This document shows, in pieces, positions 49,885 to 58,505 of a DNA stretch of 64,000 bases. The DNA comes from Lachnospiraceae bacterium. Lineage in GTDB: Bacteria > Bacillota > Clostridia > Lachnospirales > Lachnospiraceae. The notes under the pieces were generated by a model. That model made no database searches, was not told where the DNA came from, and saw only the letters and a list, made by a program, of their open reading frames with translations. A program made the translations under genes and the position numbers. The DNA lies in NCBI GenBank assembly GCA_028696165.1, contig JAQVHQ010000001.1:105799-169798 (forward strand). Direction: 5' to 3'. Numbering within the stretch: the first letter of the stretch is position 1; the number at the start of each line of letters is the position of its first letter.

Positions 49885-52800
49885 TTATCTCTTTGCAGTT
49901 ATTCTCCCTCTTCCCGACTTCTTAGAAAGATATAATCTGCGGTCTGCCTCTTCTATCAGTTCTTTCTGTGTATAATCTGGAAACTCACTTAAATTTACTG
50001 CTCCCATACTGACACCCAATGTAATACCAGAATCACCATCCAGCGTTGTTTGGGCAATTCTACTATTTACTTCCTTGAGACGTCGCTCAAATACTTCTGC
50101 ATTAATGTTTCGGCATACCACAAGGAATTCATCCCCACCATACCTTGCCACAAAATCACTCTTACTGACAGCAATATTATCCTGCAGCAATTTTGCAGTT
50201 TTCTTAATCACAGCATCACCCATAACATGTCCGTATGTATCGTTAATCTGTTTTAAATGATCCACGTCAATCATCGCAATCCCCACATCTCCACCCGTGG
50301 TTTTTGCATAATTAAGATAATTCTCCAAATGCTCTTCCATATGCCTTCTATTATAAACACCGGTAAGCTCATCCACACTCAGCCGCTGATTCAGATCATT
50401 CAGCTTAAGAAGCAACATGTCTTTATCGAATATCTTATCAATATACTCCTGTGCAAGCTGTATAACCATCTCCATAACATAGTCCCTGCCGGATACCTGG
50501 ATATACTGTGAAATCACAAAGAAAATACCGTCATCTGAATATTCCAGCTTAGAGTATCTGCTTTTTTCCCGCAAAGCAATCATGGAAATACAATTATTAC
50601 ATCTGACATTCTTCCCCCACACAGAATAGCATGCATGTCCCTCACACTCTCCTGCACAGACATCACACACCGTAGTCTTTACCGGATCCACTAATCTCAC
50701 CACATCAAAATATTTTCTCTGACGGACAATCTCATCATGAATGGTTTCCTGGGTAAAACTAATCTCATACACTGACTGTCTGCCAGGTGCTTTTCTTGCA
50801 GCAATTACTGACTTCTCATCAAAGTTCTCCAACATTTTTCGATAATCTTCCCGTGGAAGAGGCTTTGAAAAATAGTATCCCTGTATCCAGTCACATCCTG
50901 TATCTTTAAGAAAATTAAGCTGTTCTTCTGTCTCTACACCTTCTGCAACTATCTGCATGTTCAGGACCTTCGCCATACGGATAATACCATCCAGTACATT
51001 ACCGCCGCGACTGTCTACCCCAAAACTTTCCAGGAAACGCATATCAATCTTTAAGATATCAACTGCTGCATCTTTTAGCATATTCAGTGATGAATAACCA
51101 CTTCCGAAATCATCCATCAGCACTTTAAATCCATTCTTCTGGAGTGTCTCAATCACATCTAACATTTGTTTGGAATCATCTATGTATGCACTCTCTGTAA
51201 TCTCAAATTTAATCAGGCCATGATCCAATCCATAGCTGTCTACCAGGGCGATAATCCTTTCGCACAGATTCGCCTGGAAAAGATTAATACGTGAGACATT
51301 TACTGAAATTGGCACTACGCGCTTTCCGTTTTTGATAGAATCAGATAAGTAATAGCAGACTCTATCCCAGATATAATAATCCAATTTTATGATAAAACCA
51401 TTCCGCTCAAATAACGGAATAAATTCTCCCGGAGATATCATCCCCTTATCTGGATGTATCCAACGAACCAGCGCTTCTGCACTGACAGGAACTTCCGTTA
51501 CAGCATCAAAGATTGGCTGCAGATAAAAGACAAATTGTCCTTCTTCTAAAGCTCGATTCATCTCATTAATTAAGAACTGCTCCTTTACTAAAAAGGTTCT
51601 CATATTATCATGATATACCGCACATTTCTCCATAGCCTTACCCTTGATACTAGACAATGCCATATTGGCACGTTCACACATCTGTTCCGGCGACAGGGCA
51701 AGATCTGAGATCTCATATACACCCATGTACATATTGATCTTGTAATTCAGTGATAAGGTCTGAAAACTCTCTTCCAAAGTGTGAAGCAGTGATTCGAATT
51801 TAATATTATTCTCCGATATGCACACTGCAAAATGATCTGCTTCCAAACGACCGTAGACACCTCGACTCCCTATCTCACGTGCAAGTACTCTTGCGATATT
51901 ACAAAGTACCTGATCTCCTATTTCTGAACCAAACAATTCATTAATAACTTTGAATCGTTCGATATCAATACGAAGCATAACGCATTTATCATCGTTCTTA
52001 GACTCCTTTAGAAAGTTCTCAACGGACTTGCAAAATTTTTCTCTGTTGTACAATCCTGTGAGCAAATCATGTTCCACATGGTATTGAAGCTGCATATTAT
52101 GCTCTTCAATCTTTTTTTGTGCGAGAATTTTTTCATTAATATCTGTAAACACCGCACTAAATACAATAGAATCTTCTTCTATAGCCATGATGGCCGCTGA
52201 TAAGAATACCCAAACCAGACTGCCGTCCTTTTTAATCATTCGAAATTCACAGGTATTGGAAACTTCTGTCCGATTCTGCTTAATGGTTTCCGCAACCACC
52301 TGCATAAGTCTTGGTAAGTCCTCCGGATAGGTAACTGCCAAGGCAGTTTCTTTTGTTACTTCCTGATATTCTTCTCTGGTATACCCCATAATAGCTGGAA
52401 GACCATCATTAAAGTAACGATATCCCATGGTAGTTCCTTTTAGTTCAAATATACCAATACCGCCTGGAACAGAGGACATTAAAGACTGCAACTGCTGGCT
52501 TGTCTGCTTTAATTCCTGTGCAATCTTTAGAGCTTCCAATTCATACTTTGCATGGACATGGAGCACTCTCTGCCGCACAATTTCAGGAAGATATGGCTTG
52601 CTGATAAAGTCATCGGCTCCTGCTTTTAACACCCGAAGTTCCGTCTCCTGATCTCCATATTCTGTATTCACGATAATTGGTATAGATGAATATATAGGAT
52701 TAGATTTTACCTTATCCAAAACCTCAAAACCATTCATCTTCGGCATTCTAAGATCCAGGATTACTACTAAATCATCCATATAATGCTTCTCAATTAAGTC

Positions 52801-52920
52801 CATGGCTTCTTCGCCGTCACTTGCTTCCATAATCTGATATTCATCTGAAAAGATAGTTTTCAAAACAATACGATTCATCTTAGCATCATCGACAATTAGC
52901 ATGCTTTTCTGTTTTTCCAT
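49885..52920 (-). CDS. REC-PAS-GGDEF-EAL-Cys-rich-GGDEF c-di-GMP signalling protein
   Basis: A 1011-aa multi-domain protein. Order: receiver (LIVDDAKMNR, ILDLRMPKMNGF), coil, PAS (MGYRYFNDGLPAIMGYTREEY), first GGDEF with a degenerate active site (RLEADHF), EAL with intact AEALVRW and MDDFGSGYSS, a Cys-rich PAS-like segment (CDVCAGEC, then NVRCNNCIS), and a second GGDEF with intact RYGGDEF. So it may both break and make cyclic di-GMP. The ATG at 52918-52920 follows CGGAGGAAAACCGGT; a GTG six codons earlier overlaps that site. No adjacent kinase is present, so the receiver partner is elsewhere. Monocistronic. Confidence 0.9.
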   Translation of the reverse strand: MEKQKSMLIVDDAKMNRIVLKTIFSDEYQIMEASDGEEAMDLIEKHYMDDLVVILDLRMPKMNGFEVLDKVKSNPIYSSIPIIVNTEYGDQETELRVLKAGADDFISKPYLPEIVRQRVLHVHAKYELEALKIAQELKQTSQQLQSLMSSVPGGIGIFELKGTTMGYRYFNDGLPAIMGYTREEYQEVTKETALAVTYPEDLPRLMQVVAETIKQNRTEVSNTCEFRMIKKDGSLVWVFLSAAIMAIEEDSIVFSAVFTDINEKILAQKKIEEHNMQLQYHVEHDLLTGLYNREKFCKSVENFLKESKNDDKCVMLRIDIERFKVINELFGSEIGDQVLCNIARVLAREIGSRGVYGRLEADHFAVCISENNIKFESLLHTLEESFQTLSLNYKINMYMGVYEISDLALSPEQMCERANMALSSIKGKAMEKCAVYHDNMRTFLVKEQFLINEMNRALEEGQFVFYLQPIFDAVTEVPVSAEALVRWIHPDKGMISPGEFIPLFERNGFIIKLDYYIWDRVCYYLSDSIKNGKRVVPISVNVSRINLFQANLCERIIALVDSYGLDHGLIKFEITESAYIDDSKQMLDVIETLQKNGFKVLMDDFGSGYSSLNMLKDAAVDILKIDMRFLESFGVDSRGGNVLDGIIRMAKVLNMQIVAEGVETEEQLNFLKDTGCDWIQGYYFSKPLPREDYRKMLENFDEKSVIAARKAPGRQSVYEISFTQETIHDEIVRQRKYFDVVRLVDPVKTTVCDVCAGECEGHACYSVWGKNVRCNNCISMIALREKSRYSKLEYSDDGIFFVISQYIQVSGRDYVMEMVIQLAQEYIDKIFDKDMLLLKLNDLNQRLSVDELTGVYNRRHMEEHLENYLNYAKTTGGDVGIAMIDVDHLKQINDTYGHVMGDAVIKKTAKLLQDNIAVSKSDFVARYGGDEFLVVCRNINAEVFERRLKEVNSRIAQTTLDGDSGITLGVSMGAVNLSEFPDYTQKELIEEADRRLYLSKKSGRGRITAKR

Positions 52921-52988
52921 ACCGGTTTTCCTCCGCACATACGCTATAAGTAAATTTTAACGCTAACGGACCAGAATTACAACTTCTT

Positions 52989-54002
52989 TTACAATTCCCC
53001 TTCATTAGCCTGCTCTAAGAGACAATCTTCCTCTGGTTTTATATCTATGAATTCTACATAAAACACTGCCTGAGGCCAATTTAAACTGACCTTTGGATAT
53101 TTAGCCTTTTCACCAGCTGCACGATTCATGGAAGATAGAATCTCTGAAAGTACTTCTCTGGTTAGATATCCGCCTCTCCATTGAAAAAGTAATGTTTTCT
53201 TCTTTCGAATGGCCTGTATAGTTCTTTTTCCTATATCCTCCATTTTCGTAAAGGCCATCTTCTTCTCTTTATAATAGATATGAGAATCATCACTGCAGGA
53301 CGGTGCATCATACATCAAGGGTTCATGGTCACGAAATATCTGCTTATCATTCAAATTCATGTAATCATACCTGAAACACTTGCCCCGTCCCAGCGTATTA
53401 TCAAAAGTTGCATCCAGATGGTAATACTTGCCCCCAAGCTTCACAATGTTCCATGCATGCCTATACTTTATCTTCTTCTCTGCATTAGCATCTGATATGA
53501 CAATCATACACCATATTCCTAAAGCATCACACAGAATTTTCACTGTCTTGGCAATTCCCTCACAGACGCCCACACCGTGTCCCAGCGGACCTATAATTTC
53601 ATGAGAATAGGCTTTCTGCAATTTATCATAATGCACATTTTCACATATAAAATCATGGATGTATTGCTCTTTTTCCCATTCATTTTTCCCCTTCATGGGG
53701 TTAGACAGACGTGCAACTCTAGCCTGTAGGGCTGACTGATGATCTTTTATCTTTGTTTTTGAGAATATATACTCTGGCACCATATCCACAAACGTAGAAT
53801 CCGGGTAAAACCTATATTGAAAACTAACTGCCCAGAAAATCTCCGGACAATCCAGCCGCAGTTTAAAGAAAATATCCGCCAATTCTTTATTATCCATTTT
53901 CGGAACCGGGAAAGATGGCGCTAAAGAAAGCAGCCCCTCTTTCATATATCGATAAGCTGCCTGCTCTGATTTATTCATCTTACTGTAATAATACGCATCC
54001 AT
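52989..54002 (-). CDS. Transglutaminase-like cysteine protease-fold protein
   Basis: A 337-aa protein with the catalytic triad of the transglutaminase-like superfamily: Cys in GHGVGVCEGIAKTVKILCDALGI, His in KYRHAWNIVKLGGKYYHLDATFD with the Asp in the same segment. No signal peptide or membrane segment is seen, so it seems cytoplasmic. The N-terminal ~90 residues are helical (MNKSEQAAYRYMKEGL). It overlaps the upstream flavodoxin-like gene by 23 nt, so the two are co-translated. The substrate is not known; this subgroup is seen in many clostridia. Confidence 0.8.
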   Translation of the reverse strand: MDAYYYSKMNKSEQAAYRYMKEGLLSLAPSFPVPKMDNKELADIFFKLRLDCPEIFWAVSFQYRFYPDSTFVDMVPEYIFSKTKIKDHQSALQARVARLSNPMKGKNEWEKEQYIHDFICENVHYDKLQKAYSHEIIGPLGHGVGVCEGIAKTVKILCDALGIWCMIVISDANAEKKIKYRHAWNIVKLGGKYYHLDATFDNTLGRGKCFRYDYMNLNDKQIFRDHEPLMYDAPSCSDDSHIYYKEKKMAFTKMEDIGKRTIQAIRKKKTLLFQWRGGYLTREVLSEILSSMNRAAGEKAKYPKVSLNWPQAVFYVEFIDIKPEEDCLLEQANEGEL

Positions 54003-54492
54003 GTATAACTTCCTTAAGCCTCCTCAAATCATTTTCGTCCGGATGAGACAATGCCTTGTCAAAATTGGCAATAAGATTCTGCATCTTATCCGGCTGCGCC
54101 TCCTGCATAGATTCATAACGTGTTCGTACTGACATCGGCATCTTGCCCTGGCACATGAAAGTACCTGCAATTGTATTCGAACTGTCGATATGTAACTGAA
54201 CTTTATTTAGAATCTGGTCAAAATATGCATCATTTGCTCCAAATCCAGCAGTTCCAAAGAGAAATATCTTCTTGTTATGCAGATTCTGCAATAATAGTGC
54301 TGTCTCTGGGTCACAATTTCCTTTATCTGTCCAGAAGCCCACCAAGAACATATCTGCCTGCGAAAGTGTTAAATCTCCTATCTCTTTCACCGTACCAAAA
54401 TAATTGCAGCTGTTTTCCGGCAACTGTTCCTGTATTGCCTTGGCTAAAATCTCTGTATTTCCTGTTTTACTGCTGTATACAATAGCTTTCAT
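53980..54492 (-). CDS. Flavodoxin-family protein
   Basis: A 170-aa flavodoxin-like protein with the FMN phosphate loop at its N-terminus (IVYSSKTGNTEILAKAI), a second loop (GFWTDKGNCDPETALLL) and the FLFGTAGFGAND strand-loop that contacts the flavin. An electron carrier, or a small NADPH-independent reductase subunit. It resembles the group annotated as BilS, but no bilirubin reductase is in the window, so I do not name it so. Downstream it overlaps the transglutaminase-like gene. Confidence 0.8.
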   Translation of the reverse strand: MKAIVYSSKTGNTEILAKAIQEQLPENSCNYFGTVKEIGDLTLSQADMFLVGFWTDKGNCDPETALLLQNLHNKKIFLFGTAGFGANDAYFDQILNKVQLHIDSSNTIAGTFMCQGKMPMSVRTRYESMQEAQPDKMQNLIANFDKALSHPDENDLRRLKEVIHGCVLLQ

Positions 54493-54743
54493 AAGCTTAC
54501 TACCTCCTTAAGCACTCTGCGTGCAAAACCTGTTGGGCGAGCAATTAATATCTAACCATAAACTATAGTATATCATCTGTTTTTTTGCAATAAAAAACAG
54601 ATATATCCGAACTTTTTCAGGAAAAAATCTTCTAAAATTGCAAATATATCTGCTCTATATTACTAATTAATATTTCTTTGTCCATTTGAACCCCAAATTT
54701 TTCTATGTTCTGCTTATATTATTTTATTTGCTTTAAAACACGT

Positions 54744-55733
54744 CTATTCGGACTTTCCGTTTCCACGAACTGCTCTGCATATTCCAGCCACAACGCCAAA
54801 CAACACTCCAGCTACTGGCCAGACAATCCATGTTTTTTCCCAATTCATAGTGATAAAACTAATCGCAAGATAAACAGCCGTTGCGCCAGTCCAGTAGATA
54901 CCTGCAACTGTGCCAATTAGCTTGTCAGCATGCTTATTCTCCCTGGTGTAATCACCTTCCTGCAGCAGCCGATCAAAGCTTCCCTTGATTGTACCCGCCT
55001 CAATCAGTAGAAAAACACCAATTGCTACTATTGCAAGCAGAATAACGAGAGACCATACATAATAGATATCACTGGGATCAAATATCGCTGCTACAAAAAG
55101 AGGAATAACTGATAAGATACATAAAACAACCCCAACAGTTATCTTCCAGGTATATGTTGACTGGTACGCCTTCCATCTTTCTGTCACTACGCCTCGTACC
55201 CCATATTCCAGTTCAAAGTTTTCTTTTTCCAAAAATTCATAAGCATGCAGTGGATTTTCTGTAAGGATAAAGATTGTAACTGCAATTGCAATCATTATAA
55301 TAAGTATAATTAACCCAATCCCACCTGCAGCGTCTTCTGAAAATGGGCACTTCGGCAATTCTGACATAGCTCCTAAAACCAGCAAAGCAATAGGTGAAAA
55401 GATACATAGCATAACACCAAATGCGATTCTGGGTGCTGCACTTTTTCGTAACTCCATAAATTGATTTGCCTCTTGCAGTGAAACACGTCTCGCACCATCC
55501 AGGGGATCATCTGTCTGCAGGTATTCCTCTGCATCCACTTCATCTTTTAATAAATAATCCGTGGTCACACCAAACATCTGGCTCATCAACAATATTTTAT
55601 CTAAATCCGGAATAGAAACTCCACCTTCCCATTTAGAAACAGACTGACGGGATACATTGCATTTTTCAGCAAGTTCTTCCTGTGACCATCCATTTTTCTT
55701 TCTTAATTGTAAAATCTTTTCGGATAAATTCAT
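54744..55733 (-). CDS. XRE-family regulator with membrane domain
   Basis: A 329-aa protein. Residues 1-65 are a classical XRE helix-turn-helix ([47 protein letters not shown]). After an acidic linker come about seven hydrophobic helices (from [18 protein letters not shown] onward), so it is a membrane-tethered DNA-binding protein. The ATG has GATGAGGTGC upstream. Such proteins are common in Lachnospiraceae; ligand and targets are unknown. The ~250-nt gap after its stop holds only an AT-rich inverted repeat (ATCTGTTTTT/AAAAACAGAT, 54575-54602). Confidence 0.85.
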   Translation of the reverse strand: MNLSEKILQLRKKNGWSQEELAEKCNVSRQSVSKWEGGVSIPDLDKILLMSQMFGVTTDYLLKDEVDAEEYLQTDDPLDGARRVSLQEANQFMELRKSAAPRIAFGVMLCIFSPIALLVLGAMSELPKCPFSEDAAGGIGLIILIIMIAIAVTIFILTENPLHAYEFLEKENFELEYGVRGVVTERWKAYQSTYTWKITVGVVLCILSVIPLFVAAIFDPSDIYYVWSLVILLAIVAIGVFLLIEAGTIKGSFDRLLQEGDYTRENKHADKLIGTVAGIYWTGATAVYLAISFITMNWEKTWIVWPVAGVLFGVVAGICRAVRGNGKSE

Positions 55734-56116
55734 AATTGCACCTCATCTTTCATTTGCTCTGATTTGCCGTCGCACCCCAGGACATTCATAATATTTCTTT
55801 CGATATCGTACCTTGATTATGCCATTTCTTCTGGTTGCAAACCAGCAAGTGCGCTTGAAAATGTGTCAACTGGCAGTTGCATCTATAATTTCTTCTTTCG
55901 TTTGATTTATTATATTTCTATTCTTATATAAATTCAATATATTTAGCGAATTCCACTAATGACACTAATAATTCTGTTATATAACCAGCATTCTTTTTAT
56001 CTGTATACGCAAAAAAAGATACTGCAATATGCCCTGTCAAATAGACAGACATATCATAGTACCCTTTTCAGCTTATAATATTAAAACAGATATTTGTAAT
56101 TATATGTACCGTAAAT
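55734..56116. other. Gap without a supported gene
   Basis: This 383-nt AT-rich stretch holds the ribosome site of the XRE gene, a small hairpin (CTGGTT-GCA-AACCAG, 55831-55845) and a 21-codon minus-strand frame (55817-55882) without a convincing ribosome site. I see no clear gene, RNA or terminator. Confidence 0.4.
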
Positions 56117-56473
56117 TTAAGCTTCTACAACTGCATCATCCATAGTATAACCTTCAAGTGAATTTTCTTTAACCTGAATACAGGCAAAGCTGATGGCTGC
56201 ATCATCTGCTGCGGAGAACTGTCTTTTTGCTGCTGGTGCCACACGTACCCAGTCACCTGCTGCCAGTTCAATAGTTTCACCATCAATCACTGCTTTTCCT
56301 TTTCCTGCAAGTACCACATAGATTTCTTCATTGTTCTTATGGGAATGAACGAAAGGTACACCTGCTCCTGCTGGAAGGTTGTTAATACTTACCTCTGCTC
56401 CTGTTAATCCAAGCTGGTCATGAAGTTCTGTTCTTGCGTCCTGTGCTACACTTACTTTACTAAAATTACTCAT
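56117..56473 (-). CDS. Small cupin protein
   Basis: A 118-aa single-domain cupin. The two metal-binding cupin motifs are visible: GAGVPFVHSHKNNEEIYVVLAGKGKAVIDG (H-x-H, then E) and AAGDWVRVAPAAKRQFSA (the usual second His is replaced, RQF). The family is often annotated cupin or pectin-degradation-like; enzyme activity is unknown. The ATG at 56471-56473 has GGAGG 7 nt upstream. Its frame continues without a stop into older coding DNA, but a strong promoter and two operators start just upstream, so the short gene is the real one. Confidence 0.85.
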   Translation of the reverse strand: MSNFSKVSVAQDARTELHDQLGLTGAEVSINNLPAGAGVPFVHSHKNNEEIYVVLAGKGKAVIDGETIELAAGDWVRVAPAAKRQFSAADDAAISFACIQVKENSLEGYTMDDAVVEA

Positions 56474-56502
56474 GATAATACCTCCGTATATTTGTTTTTT
56501 GT

Positions 56503-56570
56503 TGTAATATTCGTCGTTACATTTAGAACTATACCACGCATATGTTGTAATGTCAAGCGTTACAACATAT
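56503..56570 (-). promoter_or_regulatory. Cupin promoter with two TTGTAA-N9-TTACA operators
   Basis: On the minus strand TTGACA (complement of 56551-56556), a 17-nt spacer and TATAGT (complement of 56528-56533). Operator 1 (56540-56570) is ATATGTTGTAA-N9-TTACAACATAT, a perfect 11-bp inverted repeat covering the -35. Operator 2 (56503-56521) is TGTAA-N9-TTACA, with the same spacer, just after the -10. Centres are 43 bp apart, about four helical turns. Confidence 0.75.
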
Positions 56571-56821
56571 ATCACTAAAAAGATTCCAATGAATATTCCC
56601 CAGCTCATCATCTGATCCGTTGGAAACCATTTGAAAATCAAAGCAAATATCGTAAGCATTGCAAGGAATGGCACTGCAAATATAATCATTCGTGTTGTAT
56701 ATTTTGCCTTCTTAATGATCCAGTTCTCTTCAAACGCAATTCCTTGGATTAACGTTCCCACTGCTGACAGTAACAAAAGCTGAAACAAAATTCCTATCTC
56801 TAAGCGACTTAATCTGTCCAA
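56571..56821 (-). pseudogene. Truncated DUF3021-type membrane protein remnant
   Basis: Hydrophobic helices (ILFQLLLLSAVGTLIQG, MIIFAVPFLAMLTIFALIFKWF, SWGIFIGIFLVIYVV) match the last three helices of the four-helix DUF3021 proteins that normally follow a LytTR gene. The first helix and start are missing, and the tail is lost where the cupin promoter begins. The frame has no stop before the cupin. It overlaps the broken LytTR frame by 13 nt. Confidence 0.6.
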
Positions 56822-57060
56822 AAAGGTGTTTCATATACTTCATTTGCCGTATAGAAAAATGTCTTCTTATCGACGGTGTCTATGTACAAAATTTCAGAAG
56901 CATCTAAGAGATATGTTTTCTCACCTTTTACTCCAGTTATTTTTTGGTCCATCACTCGTAGCAGTGCAACAATCTTTAAAATCTCTGCATCCATCTTCCG
57001 GCAGTTGATAATCACTTCTGTATTTTGAAGAGAATCATCTTCGTTAATTTCTATCTTCAT
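56809..57060 (-). pseudogene. Truncated LytTR DNA-binding domain protein
   Basis: An 83-codon frame (MKIEINEDDSLQNTEVIINC...) carries the N-terminal half of a stand-alone LytTR regulator (GEKTYLLDASEILYIDTVDKKTFFYT), then stops after YETPFWTD where a full domain would go on for about 60 residues. The ATG at 57058-57060 still has AAAGGAG. With the DUF3021 remnant that follows, it looks like one deletion that joined the middle of the LytTR gene to the middle of DUF3021. Confidence 0.6.
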
Positions 57061-57127
57061 AAATGTCTCCTTTACAGTTACTGCAATGGCCCTTGCTGTT
57101 TTCTTTCTTACATGTAGTATAGAAAAA

Positions 57128-57176
57128 GTAGCTGATAAATACAACTAATATTGCCTAAGTTGTATTTATCAGCTAC
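57128..57176 (-). terminator. Terminator of the XRE-TPR gene
   Basis: GTAGCTGATAAATACAAC and GTTGTATTTATCAGCTAC form a perfect 18-bp stem with a 13-nt loop; TTTTTC follows on the minus strand. Confidence 0.85.
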
Positions 57177-57186
57177 TAAGTTACCT

Positions 57187-58218
57187 TTACCTCATTAATT
57201 CCTGCCATCGCTTATCATCTTTCAGAAATCCGTATGTTTCTTCCTCCCGAAAGCATTTCCGCAGATTATCTTTCATATCTGCAATGAATTCCTGCCGGGC
57301 TTCTTTAAATTCCACGTGTTCATACAAAGATGACTTACGAAAACCATAAATGCCATCCATATCATCTAGCATTTCCTTCATAACCGCAATCACAGTATCT
57401 GCATCTTTTTCCATGGTCGCAATTTCGAGTCGGCTCGAGACCTCATAATACCTTCCCATCTCAAAACACTTCGCAAGTTCCGTCTGTTTGTCAACAAGCT
57501 GATGTGCCTTCTCCATGTTATCGTCTTTTAATGCCAGCATGTAGATTCCACTCATTGCTGCTGAACATACTATGTAATTCGCATATAATAATTCTTCATA
57601 TGCTTTATATGCTTCTTCTGTTCGGCCTGTCTCGGCAAATAATCTTGCCTTTTTCATCTTTCTCTCAGAACTTTCAATTGGGAAATATTCCAGATAAGGC
57701 TCTGCTTTTTCATACTGCTTCTTCCTCATATGATATCCAAATAAGGAATCTGCTGCCCTGCTGCGAAGATTTGCATCCTTACTTTCCAAAGTTCTCAGAT
57801 ATAAAGAATAGCAATATGTTTCCTGTTCTTCGGATTCGGGAATTTCCTGAAACATTCGCTGTGCATCTAGGATTGCGGCAATCTGCCAAATAAGCCACTC
57901 ACAATTTGGATACTGCTCTGCCTTTTTCTTCATCCACTCAAAGCACTCATCAAACGGCTTTTCTTTAAACATCGTGTCTGCTTCATATATGATTGCAGCG
58001 ATTTCCTCTTTTGTCAGTTCCTCTTGGTACGACAACAATGTATCTGTTGTTATCCCAAACATGCGAGCAATCGGTGCAAGAAGCATAATGTCCGGGTAAG
58101 AATTTCCATTCTCCCACTTATTCACCGCCGGTGCCGACACTCCAAGCCTTGTAGCAACCTCTTCCTGGGTCATGTTATTTTCTTTTCTATATTTTCGAAT
58201 CACTTTACCTAACTGCAT
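57187..58218 (-). CDS. XRE-family regulator with helical-repeat domain
   Basis: A 343-aa cytoplasmic protein. Residues 1-62 are an XRE helix-turn-helix (IRKYRKENNMTQEEVATRLGVSAPAVNKWENGNSYPDIMLLAPIARMFG); the remaining helices resemble TPR-type repeats (YEKAEPYLEYF, EEAYKAYEELLYANY), which often bind a signal peptide or a partner protein. The ATG at 58216-58218 follows AAAGGAAG; the ATG eight codons upstream has no such site. Monocistronic with a strong terminator. Confidence 0.85.
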   Translation of the reverse strand: MQLGKVIRKYRKENNMTQEEVATRLGVSAPAVNKWENGNSYPDIMLLAPIARMFGITTDTLLSYQEELTKEEIAAIIYEADTMFKEKPFDECFEWMKKKAEQYPNCEWLIWQIAAILDAQRMFQEIPESEEQETYCYSLYLRTLESKDANLRSRAADSLFGYHMRKKQYEKAEPYLEYFPIESSERKMKKARLFAETGRTEEAYKAYEELLYANYIVCSAAMSGIYMLALKDDNMEKAHQLVDKQTELAKCFEMGRYYEVSSRLEIATMEKDADTVIAVMKEMLDDMDGIYGFRKSSLYEHVEFKEARQEFIADMKDNLRKCFREEETYGFLKDDKRWQELMR

Positions 58219-58505
58219 ATCAATCTTCCTTTCTGTTTTCAAAGGCCTTTGTTGATTTCATCATAACGAAGATTCGGTGTATTATCAAGTGAGCAAATGT
58301 TAATTATTATTCAAGAAATTTAACCATACTTATGATTTTGGGGAAATTCATTGACATTTAAAAATCTCCATACTAGGTTATAGGCAATGAAAAGCTTTAG
58401 TGCTTTTGCGGTGATAGAGTGGAGCTACCCATCCCAGAATTGCAATTCAAAACAAGAAAAGTTATATAATTTCCGCTCCACGCTCATATTCCACCTCCAA
58501 TAAAG

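Noticed and set aside
53980..54492. BilS, partner of bilirubin reductase
   Set aside because: The flavodoxin fold fits, but no bilR or bilQ gene is nearby, so only the family name is given.
55817..55882. 21-aa minus-strand ORF (MQLPVDTFSSALAGLQPEEMA)
   Set aside because: No convincing ribosome site and no recognised family; left in the gap description.
56117..56821. Single membrane-cupin fusion protein
   Set aside because: The stretch before the cupin contains a strong promoter with two operators and the cupin has its own ribosome site; the open frame is fortuitous.
58400..58495. Terminator of the FtsX-like permease gene
   Set aside because: GAGTGGAGC/GCTCCACGCTC can pair, but the loop is over 60 nt and there is no T-run; the 58219-58505 gap is left without a supported feature.
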